In this document: positions 1 through 8,929 of the stretch, piece by piece
Layout: each line of letters begins with the position of its first letter
Numbering within the stretch: the stretch's first letter is position 1
Assembly: GCA_023413135.1 (NCBI GenBank)
Contig: JAEZQK010000094.1
Location: 4,232-68,231, forward strand
From: Bacillota bacterium
Lineage (GTDB): Bacteria > Bacillota > Clostridia > Christensenellales > Aristaeellaceae
Direction of reading: 5' to 3'
Length of the DNA stretch: 64,000 nucleotides
Translations under genes and position numbers: made by a program
Notes under the pieces: generated by a model
Told to the model about the DNA's origin: nothing
Databases searched by the model: none
Seen by the model: only the letters and a program-made list of their open reading frames with translations

Positions 1-471
1 CGTGATTTTCTCACCGTGGGCTCCATGGGCCACGCTTCCATGATTGCTCTGGGTATTGCCAAGGCCCGGCCTGAAACCACCATCTGGTGTCTGGACGGCG
101 ACGGAGCTGCCCTCATGCACCTGGGCAGCCTGTTGGTGGAAGCCCGGTGCGCATGCAAGAATCTGATCCATGTGGTTTTGAACAACGGCGCCCATGAAAG
201 CGTGGGCGGTATGCCCGTAAACGGCGGGGATGTATCCTTCATGCCTATCGCCTGGGCGGCCGGTTTTGAAAGATGCTTTTCAGCGTTAGATGAGAAGGAA
301 TTGCTGGATTTGCTGCCCGCTATTCGGGAAGCTGCCGGAAATCAGCCTTGCTTTGTGGAGATCGCCTTGATACAAGGCTCCCGGCCTGATTTGGGCCGGC
401 CCAAGACCACCCCCAAGGAAAATCTGCGGCAACTTATGGATTACTTAAAATCACAAGGAGAAAAAGCATGA
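1..471 (+). CDS. ppd: phosphonopyruvate decarboxylase, C-terminal part (5' end outside window)
   Basis: The reading frame is open from base 1, so the gene begins upstream. The visible 156 residues are the C-terminal thiamine-diphosphate-binding domain. They show GSMGHA, then a GDG motif followed about 28 residues later by the NN that completes the ThDP/Mg site. Phosphonopyruvate decarboxylase pulls the unfavourable PEP mutase reaction forward by converting phosphonopyruvate to phosphonoacetaldehyde. The family assignment rests on the GSMGHAS...LDGDG pattern and on PEP mutase lying two genes downstream. The stop overlaps the next start (ATGA), indicating translational coupling. A sulfopyruvate decarboxylase is possible from the domain alone but is disfavoured by context. 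Confidence 0.85.
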   Translation, partial: RDFLTVGSMGHASMIALGIAKARPETTIWCLDGDGAALMHLGSLLVEARCACKNLIHVVLNNGAHESVGGMPVNGGDVSFMPIAWAAGFERCFSALDEKELLDLLPAIREAAGNQPCFVEIALIQGSRPDLGRPKTTPKENLRQLMDYLKSQGEKA

Positions 472-1199
472 AGGCGCTCCTGCTCAACTCCGGTGTGGGC
501 AGCCGGATGGGTTCCATGACAAAGCACAGCCCCAAGTGCATGTGCCCGATCGGCGGGGGCTATACCATACTAAGCCGCCAGCTGACGCTGATTGCCGAAA
601 CCGGCATCCGGGAGGCGGTCATTACGGTCGGCCCTTTTGCCGGGCTTTTGCAAGAGCATGTTGCCGGCTTGAATCTGCCCCTTCATGTCACGTATGTCCC
701 CAACCCCCTGTACAGCGAAACCAACTACATTTACTCCATGCACCTGGCGGCGGAGCATTTGGACGATGACATCCTGCTGTTGCACGGCGACCTGGTGCTG
801 GAAAGCAGCGTGCTTTTAGACCTGACGGCAAGCAAAAAAAGCATGGTGGCGGTGGATTCCACCCTTCCTCTGCCGGACAAGGACTTCAAGGCCAGAGTGC
901 AAGATGGCTGTGTCACGGCCATCGGCGTGGAATTCTTTGGCCCGGACTGCGTTGCCTGCCAGCCCGCCTACCACTTTCTGCGGGAGGATTTTGCCGCCTG
1001 GATGAAAGCCATCAGAGAATTCTGCTCAAATGCGCAGCGGAAAGTGTATGCGGAAAACGCCTTCAACGCGCAAAACGGCGCCATTCCCCTGCACCCCATG
1101 GAGCTGAATGGCCGGCTGTGCAACGAAATCGATAACCTGCAGGACCTGGAAACCGTCTCCCGGCGCTTTTTGCAAACACTTCACAAAGGGGTGAAATAA
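468..1199 (+). CDS. sugar-phosphate-type nucleotidyltransferase of the phosphonate operon
   Basis: A 243-aa protein of the LicC/RfbA-like nucleotidyltransferase fold. It opens with MKALLLNSGVGSRMGSMTKH and SPKCM, a variant of the LxAGxGSR(L/M)xPxTxxxPK signature that binds NTP. LLLHGDLVLE around residue 105 supplies the metal-binding Asp. Such enzymes next to PEP mutase activate aminoethylphosphonate or a related phosphonate with CTP (PntC-like) for transfer to lipid or polysaccharide. The substrate here is inferred from context. The first Ala-Ala of the usual LAAG is replaced by NS. It overlaps the decarboxylase by 4 nt and is 3 nt from the PEP mutase gene, so the three are co-transcribed. 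Confidence 0.75.
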   Translation: MKALLLNSGVGSRMGSMTKHSPKCMCPIGGGYTILSRQLTLIAETGIREAVITVGPFAGLLQEHVAGLNLPLHVTYVPNPLYSETNYIYSMHLAAEHLDDDILLLHGDLVLESSVLLDLTASKKSMVAVDSTLPLPDKDFKARVQDGCVTAIGVEFFGPDCVACQPAYHFLREDFAAWMKAIREFCSNAQRKVYAENAFNAQNGAIPLHPMELNGRLCNEIDNLQDLETVSRRFLQTLHKGVK

Positions 1200-1202
1200 C
1201 GT

Positions 1203-2501
1203 ATGAAGCAGGTCTACATGTGCTTCAGCACCGACATCCTCCACAACGGCCACATCAAGATCATCAAAAAGGCGGCGCAGCTAGGCGAGCTGACGGTAGG
1301 CGTGCTGACAGACGAGGTGATCGCCTCCTTCAAGCGCTATCCCCTGATCCCCCTGGAGGAGCGGCTGCAGTTGTTTCAAAGCATCATGGGCGTAAATCGT
1401 GTGGTGGTGCAAAACACATTAAGCTATGAAGCAATCCTCCGGGAACTGAGACCGGACATTGTGGTCCACGGAGACGACTGGCAGGTGGGCTACCAGGCCA
1501 ACATCCGCCGCCAGGTCATCGATGTTCTGGCGGAATGGGGCGGGGAACTTACGGAATATCCCTACACCCGCACCCCTACGGAGGAGATTTTAAGCCGCCT
1601 GGACCAGCAGCTTTCCATGCCGGAGCACAGGCGGTCCAGATTGAAAAAGCTCCTGCAATACAAGCCCTGCCTTTCGGTGTTGGAAGCCCATAACGGCCTC
1701 ACCGGGCTGATCGTGGAGCAGACAAGGGTGGAAACGCAAAATGGCGTCAAACAATTTGACGCCATGTGGGTTTCCAGCCTGTGCGATTCCACCGCCAAGG
1801 GCAAGCCGGATATAGAGCTGGTGGACTTAACCTCCCGCATCCAAACGCTGGAGGAGATCATGGAAGTTACCACCAAGCCCATCATACTGGACGGGGATAC
1901 CGGCGGCCAAACGGAGCATTTTGCCTACAATGTACGCACGCTGGAGCGGCTGGGCATATCCGCCGTCATCATCGAGGATAAAACGGGGCTGAAGAAGAAC
2001 TCCCTGTTCGGGACATCGGCGCAGCAGACCCAGGAGAACATCGAAAGCTTCTGCCAAAAAATCCGGGCGGGCAAAAACGCGCAAAAAACCAAGGATTTCA
2101 TGATCATCGCCCGGTGTGAAAGCCTGATTCTGAACAGGGGCATGGAGGATGCGCTCACCCGCTGCCACGCCTATGTGGCCGCCGGGGTGGACGGCATCAT
2201 GATCCATTCCTGCCAAAAGGACCCGGCAGAGATTCTGGAATTCTGCCGCCTGTTCAGACAGGAGGATCAGATGACGCCGCTGGTAGCTGTGCCTACCACC
2301 TACAACGTTATCACCGAAGAGGCGCTTGCGGCCGCCGGTGTCAACATCGTCATCCATGCCAACCATCTGCTGCGCAGCGCCTTCCCCGCCATGCAGCGCA
2401 CGGCCCGTACCATTTTGGAAAACGGGCGGTCGCTGGAGGCGGAGGAAAACTGCCTGTCCATCAAGGAAATCCTTACCCTGATCCCCGAGCAGGAGATCTA
2501 G
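1203..2501 (+). CDS. pepM: bifunctional cytidylyltransferase / phosphoenolpyruvate mutase
   Basis: A 432-aa fusion. Residues 1 to about 135 form a TagD/GCT-type cytidylyltransferase domain with the HxGH motif (H14-N-G-H17). Residues about 150-430 are PEP mutase of the isocitrate-lyase superfamily, with the diagnostic EDKTGLKKNS motif at 258-267 and LDGDTGG (metal-binding region) just before it. PEP mutase forms the C-P bond by converting PEP to phosphonopyruvate, the first step of nearly all phosphonate pathways. The fused domain suggests CMP activation of the product for attachment to a cell-surface glycan or lipid. It ends 20 nt from a convergent gene. A perfect 11-bp inverted repeat lies inside the gene at 1741-1765. 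Confidence 0.9.
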   Translation: MKQVYMCFSTDILHNGHIKIIKKAAQLGELTVGVLTDEVIASFKRYPLIPLEERLQLFQSIMGVNRVVVQNTLSYEAILRELRPDIVVHGDDWQVGYQANIRRQVIDVLAEWGGELTEYPYTRTPTEEILSRLDQQLSMPEHRRSRLKKLLQYKPCLSVLEAHNGLTGLIVEQTRVETQNGVKQFDAMWVSSLCDSTAKGKPDIELVDLTSRIQTLEEIMEVTTKPIILDGDTGGQTEHFAYNVRTLERLGISAVIIEDKTGLKKNSLFGTSAQQTQENIESFCQKIRAGKNAQKTKDFMIIARCESLILNRGMEDALTRCHAYVAAGVDGIMIHSCQKDPAEILEFCRLFRQEDQMTPLVAVPTTYNVITEEALAAAGVNIVIHANHLLRSAFPAMQRTARTILENGRSLEAEENCLSIKEILTLIPEQEI

Positions 2502-2521
2502 GAGGACGGCCGTTTTTTACC

Positions 2522-3718
2522 CTACCCCCTCGCGTACCCTCTGTCTATGATCACACCCTGCTCCCGCAAGGCATTTTGAAGCACCTCCGCCTTCAGGGAC
2601 TGCACGGTTTCGCCCGTCTTCACGCACAGCGCCGCCGCCGTGCCGGCCGCCTGGCCGGTGATGGAGCAGCTTGGGATGCCCCTTGTGATGTTCCAGGCCG
2701 GCTCCAGGCAGGAGATGCAGCGGCCGGCCGCCAGCAGGTTTTCCGTTTTCACGGCCTTCAGCGCACGGTACGGGATGTACAGAATCAGGCCGGGATTGCG
2801 GTAATACCCCGTCATGCCGATAGCGTCCTCATAATATTTGTGGTCGTATACCTCCAGCTCAAAATCGCTTTTGAGCCTTCTTGTCTTGCGCATCTGGGGA
2901 TAGGCGGCCAGCAAAAGCGGCGCGGCATCCGCGGTCTCCGGCCTTTGATGCAGTTCCTCCAATTTGTCCAGCACCAGCTGCCGCGAGTCGAGCATGAACG
3001 CGGTAACAGACCGCCAGTTGTCCCCCGAAAAGGTGGGGTGGCCCTCCGGAACGGGCTGGAAGAAGATATCCCCTGAAATATGAAGCTGTACCTTTTGCCC
3101 GTTATAGCTGTAGAACCAGCAGGCGCGCCGGTTGGAATCCAGGGATTCGGTAGCCTCGCCGGCCTGGAAGCATACATCGGCGTCGCCCGTGGCATCCACA
3201 AGCGCCTTGCAGGTTACGGTCCCGCGGCCGCTCTTGTTTTCCACGATCACCGCCTGTACCCTGTTCCCGTCCTTGACCACGGCGCATATCCGCGTATCGT
3301 ACATCAGCCTGACATGCGCCTTTAAAAGAAGCTGCTCCAACGCAAGCTGGAACCATGCCGGGTTGAACTTGGCGGTCAGCCGGTGCTGCGCCCGCTGCGC
3401 GATGTCGCCGCCCTCCTGCCAGCAATCGGGTATGCTTCCGGGGCCGTACTGTATGGCCAGGCGGAAAAATTCCTCCGGGATCCCGCCGATGACTTGATGG
3501 CCTTCCCCGTCGCAAAGGGGCAGGAAATCGGTGATCAGGCCGATTGTGGCAAGCCCGCCAAGCACGTATCCTTTTTCAACGAGGCATACATCCGCGCCGT
3601 TGCGGGCCGCCGCCAGCGCCGCCGCCACGCCGGCCACGCCGCCGCCGCACACAAGCACGTCGCAGCTCTCCATAACGGGGATATTTCTGCCCTGTTCGGC
3701 AATATTTTGTTTTTCCAT
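2522..3718 (-). CDS. FAD-dependent oxidoreductase associated with an ABC sugar importer
   Basis: A 398-aa flavoprotein. The Rossmann dinucleotide motif VCGGGVAGVAAALAAARNGA followed by LVEK (about residues 23-48) and the glycine-rich GGLATIGLITDF are typical of the FAD-dependent oxidoreductase family PF12831. A second FAD-contacting segment (LLAAGRCISCLEPAWN) lies near the C terminus, which is where this family closes the site. The ATG at 3718 is preceded by GGAAGGG. It is the last gene of a leftward operon with binding protein and two permeases, 61 nt after the second permease. It may therefore oxidise the imported compound or its product. The substrate cannot be read from sequence. Confidence 0.7.
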   Translation of the reverse strand: MEKQNIAEQGRNIPVMESCDVLVCGGGVAGVAAALAAARNGADVCLVEKGYVLGGLATIGLITDFLPLCDGEGHQVIGGIPEEFFRLAIQYGPGSIPDCWQEGGDIAQRAQHRLTAKFNPAWFQLALEQLLLKAHVRLMYDTRICAVVKDGNRVQAVIVENKSGRGTVTCKALVDATGDADVCFQAGEATESLDSNRRACWFYSYNGQKVQLHISGDIFFQPVPEGHPTFSGDNWRSVTAFMLDSRQLVLDKLEELHQRPETADAAPLLLAAYPQMRKTRRLKSDFELEVYDHKYYEDAIGMTGYYRNPGLILYIPYRALKAVKTENLLAAGRCISCLEPAWNITRGIPSCSITGQAAGTAAALCVKTGETVQSLKAEVLQNALREQGVIIDRGYARG

Positions 3719-3779
3719 TCGATTCCCTTCCTTTCATGGTCTGTGTCGAAGCTATGTCCTACCGGCACATTCATGCCGG

Positions 3780-4610
3780 TCATCCCTTGACGGCTCCCGA
3801 CATGATCCCGCCGATGATCTGCTTTTGCATGAACAGGTAAACGATCATCACCGGGATCATGGACAGGAAAAATGTGGAGAACACCATGGGATATTCCACC
3901 GCATGCTCGCTTTGAAAATTGTATTGGTACAGCGGCAGCGTGCGGTACTCGATTTTGTTGAGCACCAGCATGGGCATAAAAAAGTCGTTCCATATCCACA
4001 GCGTATTTTTAATCAGAACCGTCATGGTCATGGGCTTGAGCAGCGGATAAATGATCTGGAAAAAGATCTGGGAGGTGTTGGCTCCGTCGATGTAAGCGGA
4101 CTCCTCCAGCTCTGTCGGTACGCTTGAAAGGTATCCCACAAACAGGAATACGCCTTCGCAAACGGAATAGCCAAGGTAGACCAGCACGACGCCGATGCGG
4201 TTGAGCAGGTCCATTTCGTTCATCAGCCGTACCAGGGGCATCATGCGCACCTGGAAGGGGATGAACAGCCCCGCCAGAAAAAAGAAGTACAAAAAACGGT
4301 AGGAGCGGGAATGCTTCATCTTCCGGGAGATGGGATAGGACATCATGGGCAGCATAAGCGCCATGACGGCCAGGCATACAACGGTGATGATGACCGAATT
4401 GGAAAACGCCGTGTAAAACTCGCCCTTGCTCAAGATTGCCTGAAGGTTGGACAGATCCAGCGCCTTGGGCAGCGCGAAGAAATGCGCCGCCAGCTCGCCC
4501 CGCGTTTTGAATACAGAAACCACCGTTAAATAAAAGGGAAGCGCGATCAATATTCCGCCAAGGCTCAGTATGGCATAAATGAAGAAGGTGGTGGATTTGC
4601 GCATCTTCAT
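3780..4610 (-). CDS. carbohydrate ABC transporter permease, MalG/UgpE type
   Basis: A 276-aa integral membrane protein with about six hydrophobic segments. It has the cytoplasmic EAA loop that docks with the ATPase, seen as EESAYIDGA at about residues 169-177. The C terminus (MQKQIIGGIMSGAVKG) is the standard end of MalG-type permeases. It is the second permease of the operon, downstream of the MalF-type partner. AGGAGG lies 11 nt before the ATG. No ATPase gene is in the operon, so a shared MsmK-like ATPase encoded elsewhere would energise it (inference from how CUT1 systems usually work in Firmicutes). Confidence 0.9.
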   Translation of the reverse strand: MKMRKSTTFFIYAILSLGGILIALPFYLTVVSVFKTRGELAAHFFALPKALDLSNLQAILSKGEFYTAFSNSVIITVVCLAVMALMLPMMSYPISRKMKHSRSYRFLYFFFLAGLFIPFQVRMMPLVRLMNEMDLLNRIGVVLVYLGYSVCEGVFLFVGYLSSVPTELEESAYIDGANTSQIFFQIIYPLLKPMTMTVLIKNTLWIWNDFFMPMLVLNKIEYRTLPLYQYNFQSEHAVEYPMVFSTFFLSMIPVMIVYLFMQKQIIGGIMSGAVKG

Positions 4611-4668
4611 ACCCTTATGATCCTCCTGCCGCTAGGTATTGGAAAGCAAAAGACGGTGCTCTCGTCCA

Positions 4669-5541
4669 TCAGTCATAAACCTGCTTTTTCCCGGATAGCT
4701 TGATCTGCGCCATGGAGAGCATGAAGATCAATACGGAAACAAGGATCGAAAGCGCAATGGAATAGCTGAACTTCATTTCCTCAAAGCCAAGGCGGTATAT
4801 CATGAGCGTGATGCTTTCAGTGGAGCCGGCCGGCCCCCCGCCCGTCAGCGCCATGATATAGTCGTAGATCATCAACCCTTCCTTCAGGGTCAATACGACA
4901 ATGATGCTGATGATGGGCATCAGGAACGGGACCGTTATATGTCTAAATTCCTGCCAGCCGGACGCGCCGTCCAGCCGGGAGGCTTCGGTGATTTCGTGGG
5001 GAATGGTTTGCAATCCCGCCAGCACCAGGATGGTGGGCATGGATACGCTTTTCCAGACGTTGGCGATCAGTATGCCGTAAATGGCTGTCTCCCGGGAGGA
5101 TAGGATATTCTTTTTCAGCAGGGGGCTGTTGAGCAGCGCCGCGATGGCGGACATGCCCCTGGAATAAAACTGGTTGAAGATCAGGCCGATGGTAATCATG
5201 CTGATAACGGCCGGGAAGAAATAGACAGCCCGGAAGAAGGTGCGCAGGCGGATGGGCGCGTTCAGCAGCAGCCCAAGCATCACCGACAGCACGAGCACGC
5301 AGGCGATCAGCAGTAACGTGTAGCGGATGCTGAACCAGGTGGCGTTCAGGAACCTTAAGTCGCCAAAGGCTTTCACATAATTATTAAGCCCCGTCCATGC
5401 ATAGCTTTTGGCGATGCCGTTCCAGTTGGTCCCGCTGTAATACAGGCCCGAGGCCACCGGGATCACCGTTTGAAAGCAGTACAGGATCAGGCCGGGCAGC
5501 ACAAACAGAAAGTACGTTATATTCAGGTCCTTGCTTTTCAT
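4669..5541 (-). CDS. carbohydrate ABC transporter permease, MalF/UgpA type
   Basis: A 290-aa membrane protein with six predicted transmembrane segments. The EAA loop reads EITEASRLDGASGWQEFRHI, followed by TVPFLMP, which is typical of CUT1-family MalF/UgpA subunits. The ATG at 5541 follows GAGGTGATGCGTG; an in-frame GTG lies directly before it. The gene is separated from the binding-protein gene by about 130 nt that contain a strong hairpin. It pairs with the MalG-type permease 58 nt downstream to form the membrane channel. Confidence 0.9.
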   Translation of the reverse strand: MKSKDLNITYFLFVLPGLILYCFQTVIPVASGLYYSGTNWNGIAKSYAWTGLNNYVKAFGDLRFLNATWFSIRYTLLLIACVLVLSVMLGLLLNAPIRLRTFFRAVYFFPAVISMITIGLIFNQFYSRGMSAIAALLNSPLLKKNILSSRETAIYGILIANVWKSVSMPTILVLAGLQTIPHEITEASRLDGASGWQEFRHITVPFLMPIISIIVVLTLKEGLMIYDYIMALTGGGPAGSTESITLMIYRLGFEEMKFSYSIALSILVSVLIFMLSMAQIKLSGKKQVYD

Positions 5542-5613
5542 CACGCATCACCTCGAGGATATGTTCGGACGGCCCCTGCGGAAATTTCGCCAAATGTACC
5601 GTAAGTAAATAAA

Positions 5614-5653
5614 CGGGAGACTGGGATGCCGAAGGGGGAATCCCAGTCTCCCG
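5614..5653 (-). terminator. hairpin between binding-protein gene and permease genes
   Basis: Perfect 14-bp stem (CGGGAGACTGGGAT with its complement) around a 12-nt loop. In the leftward transcript it is followed by a T-rich run (GTTTATTT). It lies just after the solute-binding-protein stop. Its place suggests partial termination or 3'-end protection that raises binding-protein over permease expression. Confidence 0.7.
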
Positions 5654-5668
5654 CCTTATTAAGATAAT

Positions 5669-6889
5669 TTACTTGCTGTTGTAGTTGTTGGCGACCAGTT
5701 GGTCCAGTGTGGTCAGGAAGGCGTTTACGTCCTTGTCGATGAGCAGCAGCTGCACCTGGCTCCTGATCTCGGAGCGGAGGGAGCTGTCCCAGAAGCTGGA
5801 GGGGTTGAGGAGGAACTTTCCTTCCGCCACCATGGCGTTGATGTCGATCAGCTGTTCCACGTCATAGGGCGTGCCGTTTACCACGGTGGGGTTCTTGTCC
5901 GCGGCGGCGTACATGGCGGAGATGTCTTCCCTGATAAAGAACTCCAGGAAACGCATGCACTCGTCAAAGTGCTCCGTGGACGAGGAGATGGCCCAGGCGG
6001 TGTCGGGTGAGCCGACGATGTAGGTTTCCTCGGTAACGGCGGGGAAAGGCGCCACATGGAACTTGAGCTCGGGGTTCAGGGAGAGAAGGACGCTTACGGA
6101 CCAGCTTCCGTCGATGATCATGGCTGTTTTCCCCTGGGCGAAATCAGACCTGGCCTGCTCGATGTCCACGCCCAGCGAATCCTCCGGGCCGTAATCGCGC
6201 AGCTTGATCAGGAACTCGGCATACTTGACCATGCGCTCATCTGTGGCAAAGCTGGCATTTCCGGCGGCCACTTCTTCACAGGTGGTCTTGATGTCGTGGT
6301 TGACGCTGCCGGCCAGGATGCGCTCGAATATCTGCTGCAGGTTGCCGACGTCCTTGTCGGCCAGGCTCAGGGGCTGGATGCCGGCGGCCTTCAGCTTTTC
6401 GCACACGGCGAACATCTCATCGGCGGTGGTAGGCACCTGAAGCCCCTGGGCCGCAAAGATGTCGGTGTTGTAGTAGAGGCCAAAGCCTGTGAAGGATACG
6501 GGCTGGCAATAGATTTTGCCGTCGATCTGACACATTCCGATCATGTTCGGCGAAATCTTGTCAAAGAAACCGGCCCCGGTCAGATCGTAAAAAACGCCTT
6601 CCTTCTGCATGATCTGAAACTGCAGCGAGGTGGGAAGAAGGTTCACCATATCGGGCACGTCGTTGGTGGCCACCCTGGTGACGATGACCTTTTGGGCGTC
6701 GGCAACGTTGGTGACGTTCAGCTTGATGTCCGGGTTCTCTTCCATAAACTTGGCGAAGATTTCCGCAAACACTTCCACGTTTTCGGGCTTCTGCGGGAAC
6801 ATTTCCAGCGTCACGGTCTCCGCGCCGGCGCAGGCGAAAGAAGACAGGATGAGGAACAGGGTAAGGGTGGCTGCCAGGATCCTTTTCAT
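5669..6889 (-). CDS. extracellular solute-binding protein of a carbohydrate ABC importer
   Basis: A 406-aa secreted protein of solute-binding protein family 1. The N terminus MKRILAATLTLFLILSSFAC is a signal peptide. A Cys is present but the preceding SFA is a poor lipobox, so either lipidation or AGA cleavage is possible. The ATG at 6889 is chosen because AAAGGGGG stands 8 nt upstream; an in-frame ATG 21 nt earlier has no such site. Features such as SWSVSVLLSLNPELKFHVAPFP match the family's hinge region. It heads the importer operon and is divergent from the sensor kinase/regulator pair that probably controls it. Confidence 0.88.
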   Translation of the reverse strand: MKRILAATLTLFLILSSFACAGAETVTLEMFPQKPENVEVFAEIFAKFMEENPDIKLNVTNVADAQKVIVTRVATNDVPDMVNLLPTSLQFQIMQKEGVFYDLTGAGFFDKISPNMIGMCQIDGKIYCQPVSFTGFGLYYNTDIFAAQGLQVPTTADEMFAVCEKLKAAGIQPLSLADKDVGNLQQIFERILAGSVNHDIKTTCEEVAAGNASFATDERMVKYAEFLIKLRDYGPEDSLGVDIEQARSDFAQGKTAMIIDGSWSVSVLLSLNPELKFHVAPFPAVTEETYIVGSPDTAWAISSSTEHFDECMRFLEFFIREDISAMYAAADKNPTVVNGTPYDVEQLIDINAMVAEGKFLLNPSSFWDSSLRSEIRSQVQLLLIDKDVNAFLTTLDQLVANNYNSK

Positions 6890-6930
6890 GTAGTTACCCC
6901 CTTTATGCAATTGCGGTTGCGCTGCCTATT

Positions 6931-6959
6931 ACTATAGCAGGATATCCCTGGGTTTACAG
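6931..6959 (-). promoter_or_regulatory. probable promoter of the importer operon (extended -10)
   Basis: On the minus strand TGCTATAGT forms an extended -10, with CTGTAA 17 nt upstream as a weak -35. It lies about 45 nt before the binding-protein start. The weak -35 would suit activation by the divergent AraC-type response regulator. Confidence 0.45.
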
Positions 6960-7029
6960 GCCATTTCTTCATGATAATAGCCATTTCTTATCATAATTTT
7001 CACAAATTCGCCCTCCTTTTGGCGATCAA

Positions 7030-7038
7030 TGCTATAAT
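7030..7038 (+). promoter_or_regulatory. extended -10 promoter for the sensor kinase / response regulator pair
   Basis: TGCTATAAT is a consensus extended -10 element about 60 nt before the TTG start of the kinase gene. No good -35 is visible at 17 nt. The two divergent promoters leave about 70 bp between them for a regulator site. Confidence 0.5.
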
Positions 7039-7098
7039 GGCATGCATAAGCGCCCTGGGCGGCTTGTACACGATATCAAAGAAAGGGGAGGGATCAGG

Positions 7099-8907
7099 TT
7101 GGGTTTCCTCCCTGCCTTTAAAAAGCTTCTTCGTCGCGGGAAGCATCCTACGTCCATACGCTTTAAGCTGGTTGCGATCATTGTTGTCCAGACCGTTTTT
7201 CTTTTGAGCCTGTACAGCTACGTGCTGGCAACCGAAAACCGAAGGGTGATCCAGTATTATGAAAATGCCAACATGCACGCCAGCGCCGCGCTGTATTCCT
7301 CCATTGTAAACCAGTTCAAAACATTGTCCTTTGTCTCCACCTTTCCGGTGCTAAGGGAGAGCGTCAGCGGCACAAAGCTGTACGACATGCTCTCCGAGGG
7401 CGTCGACACAACCACCAACCACGCCTTTCAAAGCGCGTTCCGGGAGCAGGCCAAGCAGCTCATCGACCTGCACGCCTTCATCGACTGTGTGATGATCTAC
7501 ACGTTAAGCGGCAGAGGGAATTACCTGGAGCGGGCCAAGGCGTATGACGCGGTCTGCCAAATGGCGGATACAAACGTGCCCTGGTTTCAAAGGGCGCTTA
7601 AAGCGTCCGGCGGCCCCGTACCCGTAAATGCCGGCCAATTTTCCGGCACGGGCCTTATTCACAAGGACAACACCCTGGCCTGCGTCGCCCGTTCCATCAT
7701 CAATACGGAAAAAATGCGCAGCATCGGCGTGGTGGTCGTGGGCATCGACAACCAGGCTATCCAACTGGAATTCAACAAGGTGCGGCTGTTTGCCGGCCAG
7801 GAATACGGCATCTTTCTTAAGGGCGAGCTGGTAGCCGGCACGCTGGTAAGCGATGATCAGGCCATTGCTCTCATCGGGCAAAGGCAGGGGAGCGACAACC
7901 GCACGGCGTATGCCAAGTCGGGGAACAGGGAGTACATGTACAGCATTTATCAATACGACGCCAACTACGCGGCGGTGGTGCGCACGGACATGCGCGACGT
8001 GGGCAATGTTACAAGGCCGTCGCCCCTTTTATACGTGTCGCTTATCTGCATTCTGTTTGTCACGCTGTACATCATCTATGCCATCACCAGCGGCATATTA
8101 AAGCCCATCCAGTCCCTGATGGCGGCGTGCCAGAAGCTGGAGAACCAGGATTTCTCCGGGCGCGTCAGCGGCACGGCCTCCCCCGAGATCGCAAAGCTCT
8201 TCCACGCCTTCAACCGTATGGGGCAGCGGGTTCAAAGGCTGATTCAGGAGGTGTACCTTAGGGATCTGTCGCAAAAAAAGCTGGAGCTGCAGATGCTAAG
8301 GGCGCAGATCAGCCCCCATTACCTGTACAACACTCTGGAGAGCATGCGCATGATCGCCTATGTGAACGGAGACGCCAAGGTGGCGGAAATGTCCGAGCTC
8401 CTGGCACACAACCTGCAGTATGGCCTGCGCAACACCAACGACGAGGTGACCGTCCGCCAGGAGGTGGACAGCGTCGCGGAGTACATCCGCCTCATATCAT
8501 ACCACTACGGCGACACGGTGCGCACCCACATCGAGGTGGCCGAGGAGATATTAAGTTGCCTGACCATCAAGCTCATCCTGCAGCCGCTGGTGGAAAACGC
8601 CATCGCCCACGGGCTGTCCGGCCCCCGCGAGCGGATTGAGGTGGAGATCATTGGCTTTAAGCAGGAGGATGTGCTGTGCTTTGTGGTGGCCGACGACGGG
8701 AACGGTATGACCGAAAAGGCCCTGGAGGATCTGAACGGATCGCTCGATTCTAAGGAGGAAACGCCCTGCATAGGGCTTAAGAACCTTCACCGGCGTCTGA
8801 AGCTGTATTACGGGGATGATTACGGCATCGAGATCAAGAGCATCCACCGCCAGGGCACAACGGTGAAAATCTCCCTGCCGATCCACCTAGCCGCGGAGGA
8901 GCGGTGA
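7099..8907 (+). CDS. YesM-type sensor histidine kinase
   Basis: About 602 aa when started at the TTG at 7099, which follows AAAGGGGAGGG at a proper distance; an upstream in-frame ATG at 7042 lacks a binding site. A first membrane segment (LVAIIVVQTVFLLSLYSYVL) precedes an extracellular sensor region of roughly 270 aa. A second membrane segment (LLYVSLICILFVTLYIIYAI), a HAMP linker, the His_kinase motif QISPHYLYNTLES with the phosphorylated His, and a C-terminal HATPase with VENAIAHG and DDGNGM follow. YesM-type kinases sense oligosaccharides or their binding proteins. The partner regulator begins 22 nt downstream. Confidence 0.9.
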   Translation: MGFLPAFKKLLRRGKHPTSIRFKLVAIIVVQTVFLLSLYSYVLATENRRVIQYYENANMHASAALYSSIVNQFKTLSFVSTFPVLRESVSGTKLYDMLSEGVDTTTNHAFQSAFREQAKQLIDLHAFIDCVMIYTLSGRGNYLERAKAYDAVCQMADTNVPWFQRALKASGGPVPVNAGQFSGTGLIHKDNTLACVARSIINTEKMRSIGVVVVGIDNQAIQLEFNKVRLFAGQEYGIFLKGELVAGTLVSDDQAIALIGQRQGSDNRTAYAKSGNREYMYSIYQYDANYAAVVRTDMRDVGNVTRPSPLLYVSLICILFVTLYIIYAITSGILKPIQSLMAACQKLENQDFSGRVSGTASPEIAKLFHAFNRMGQRVQRLIQEVYLRDLSQKKLELQMLRAQISPHYLYNTLESMRMIAYVNGDAKVAEMSELLAHNLQYGLRNTNDEVTVRQEVDSVAEYIRLISYHYGDTVRTHIEVAEEILSCLTIKLILQPLVENAIAHGLSGPRERIEVEIIGFKQEDVLCFVVADDGNGMTEKALEDLNGSLDSKEETPCIGLKNLHRRLKLYYGDDYGIEIKSIHRQGTTVKISLPIHLAAEER

Positions 8908-8929
8908 TCTTTGGAAAGAGGGGAAAGGA

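Noticed and set aside
6056..6937. Open frame of 293 codons opposite the first binding-protein gene
   Set aside because: Same antisense effect; no start signal and no recognisable domain.
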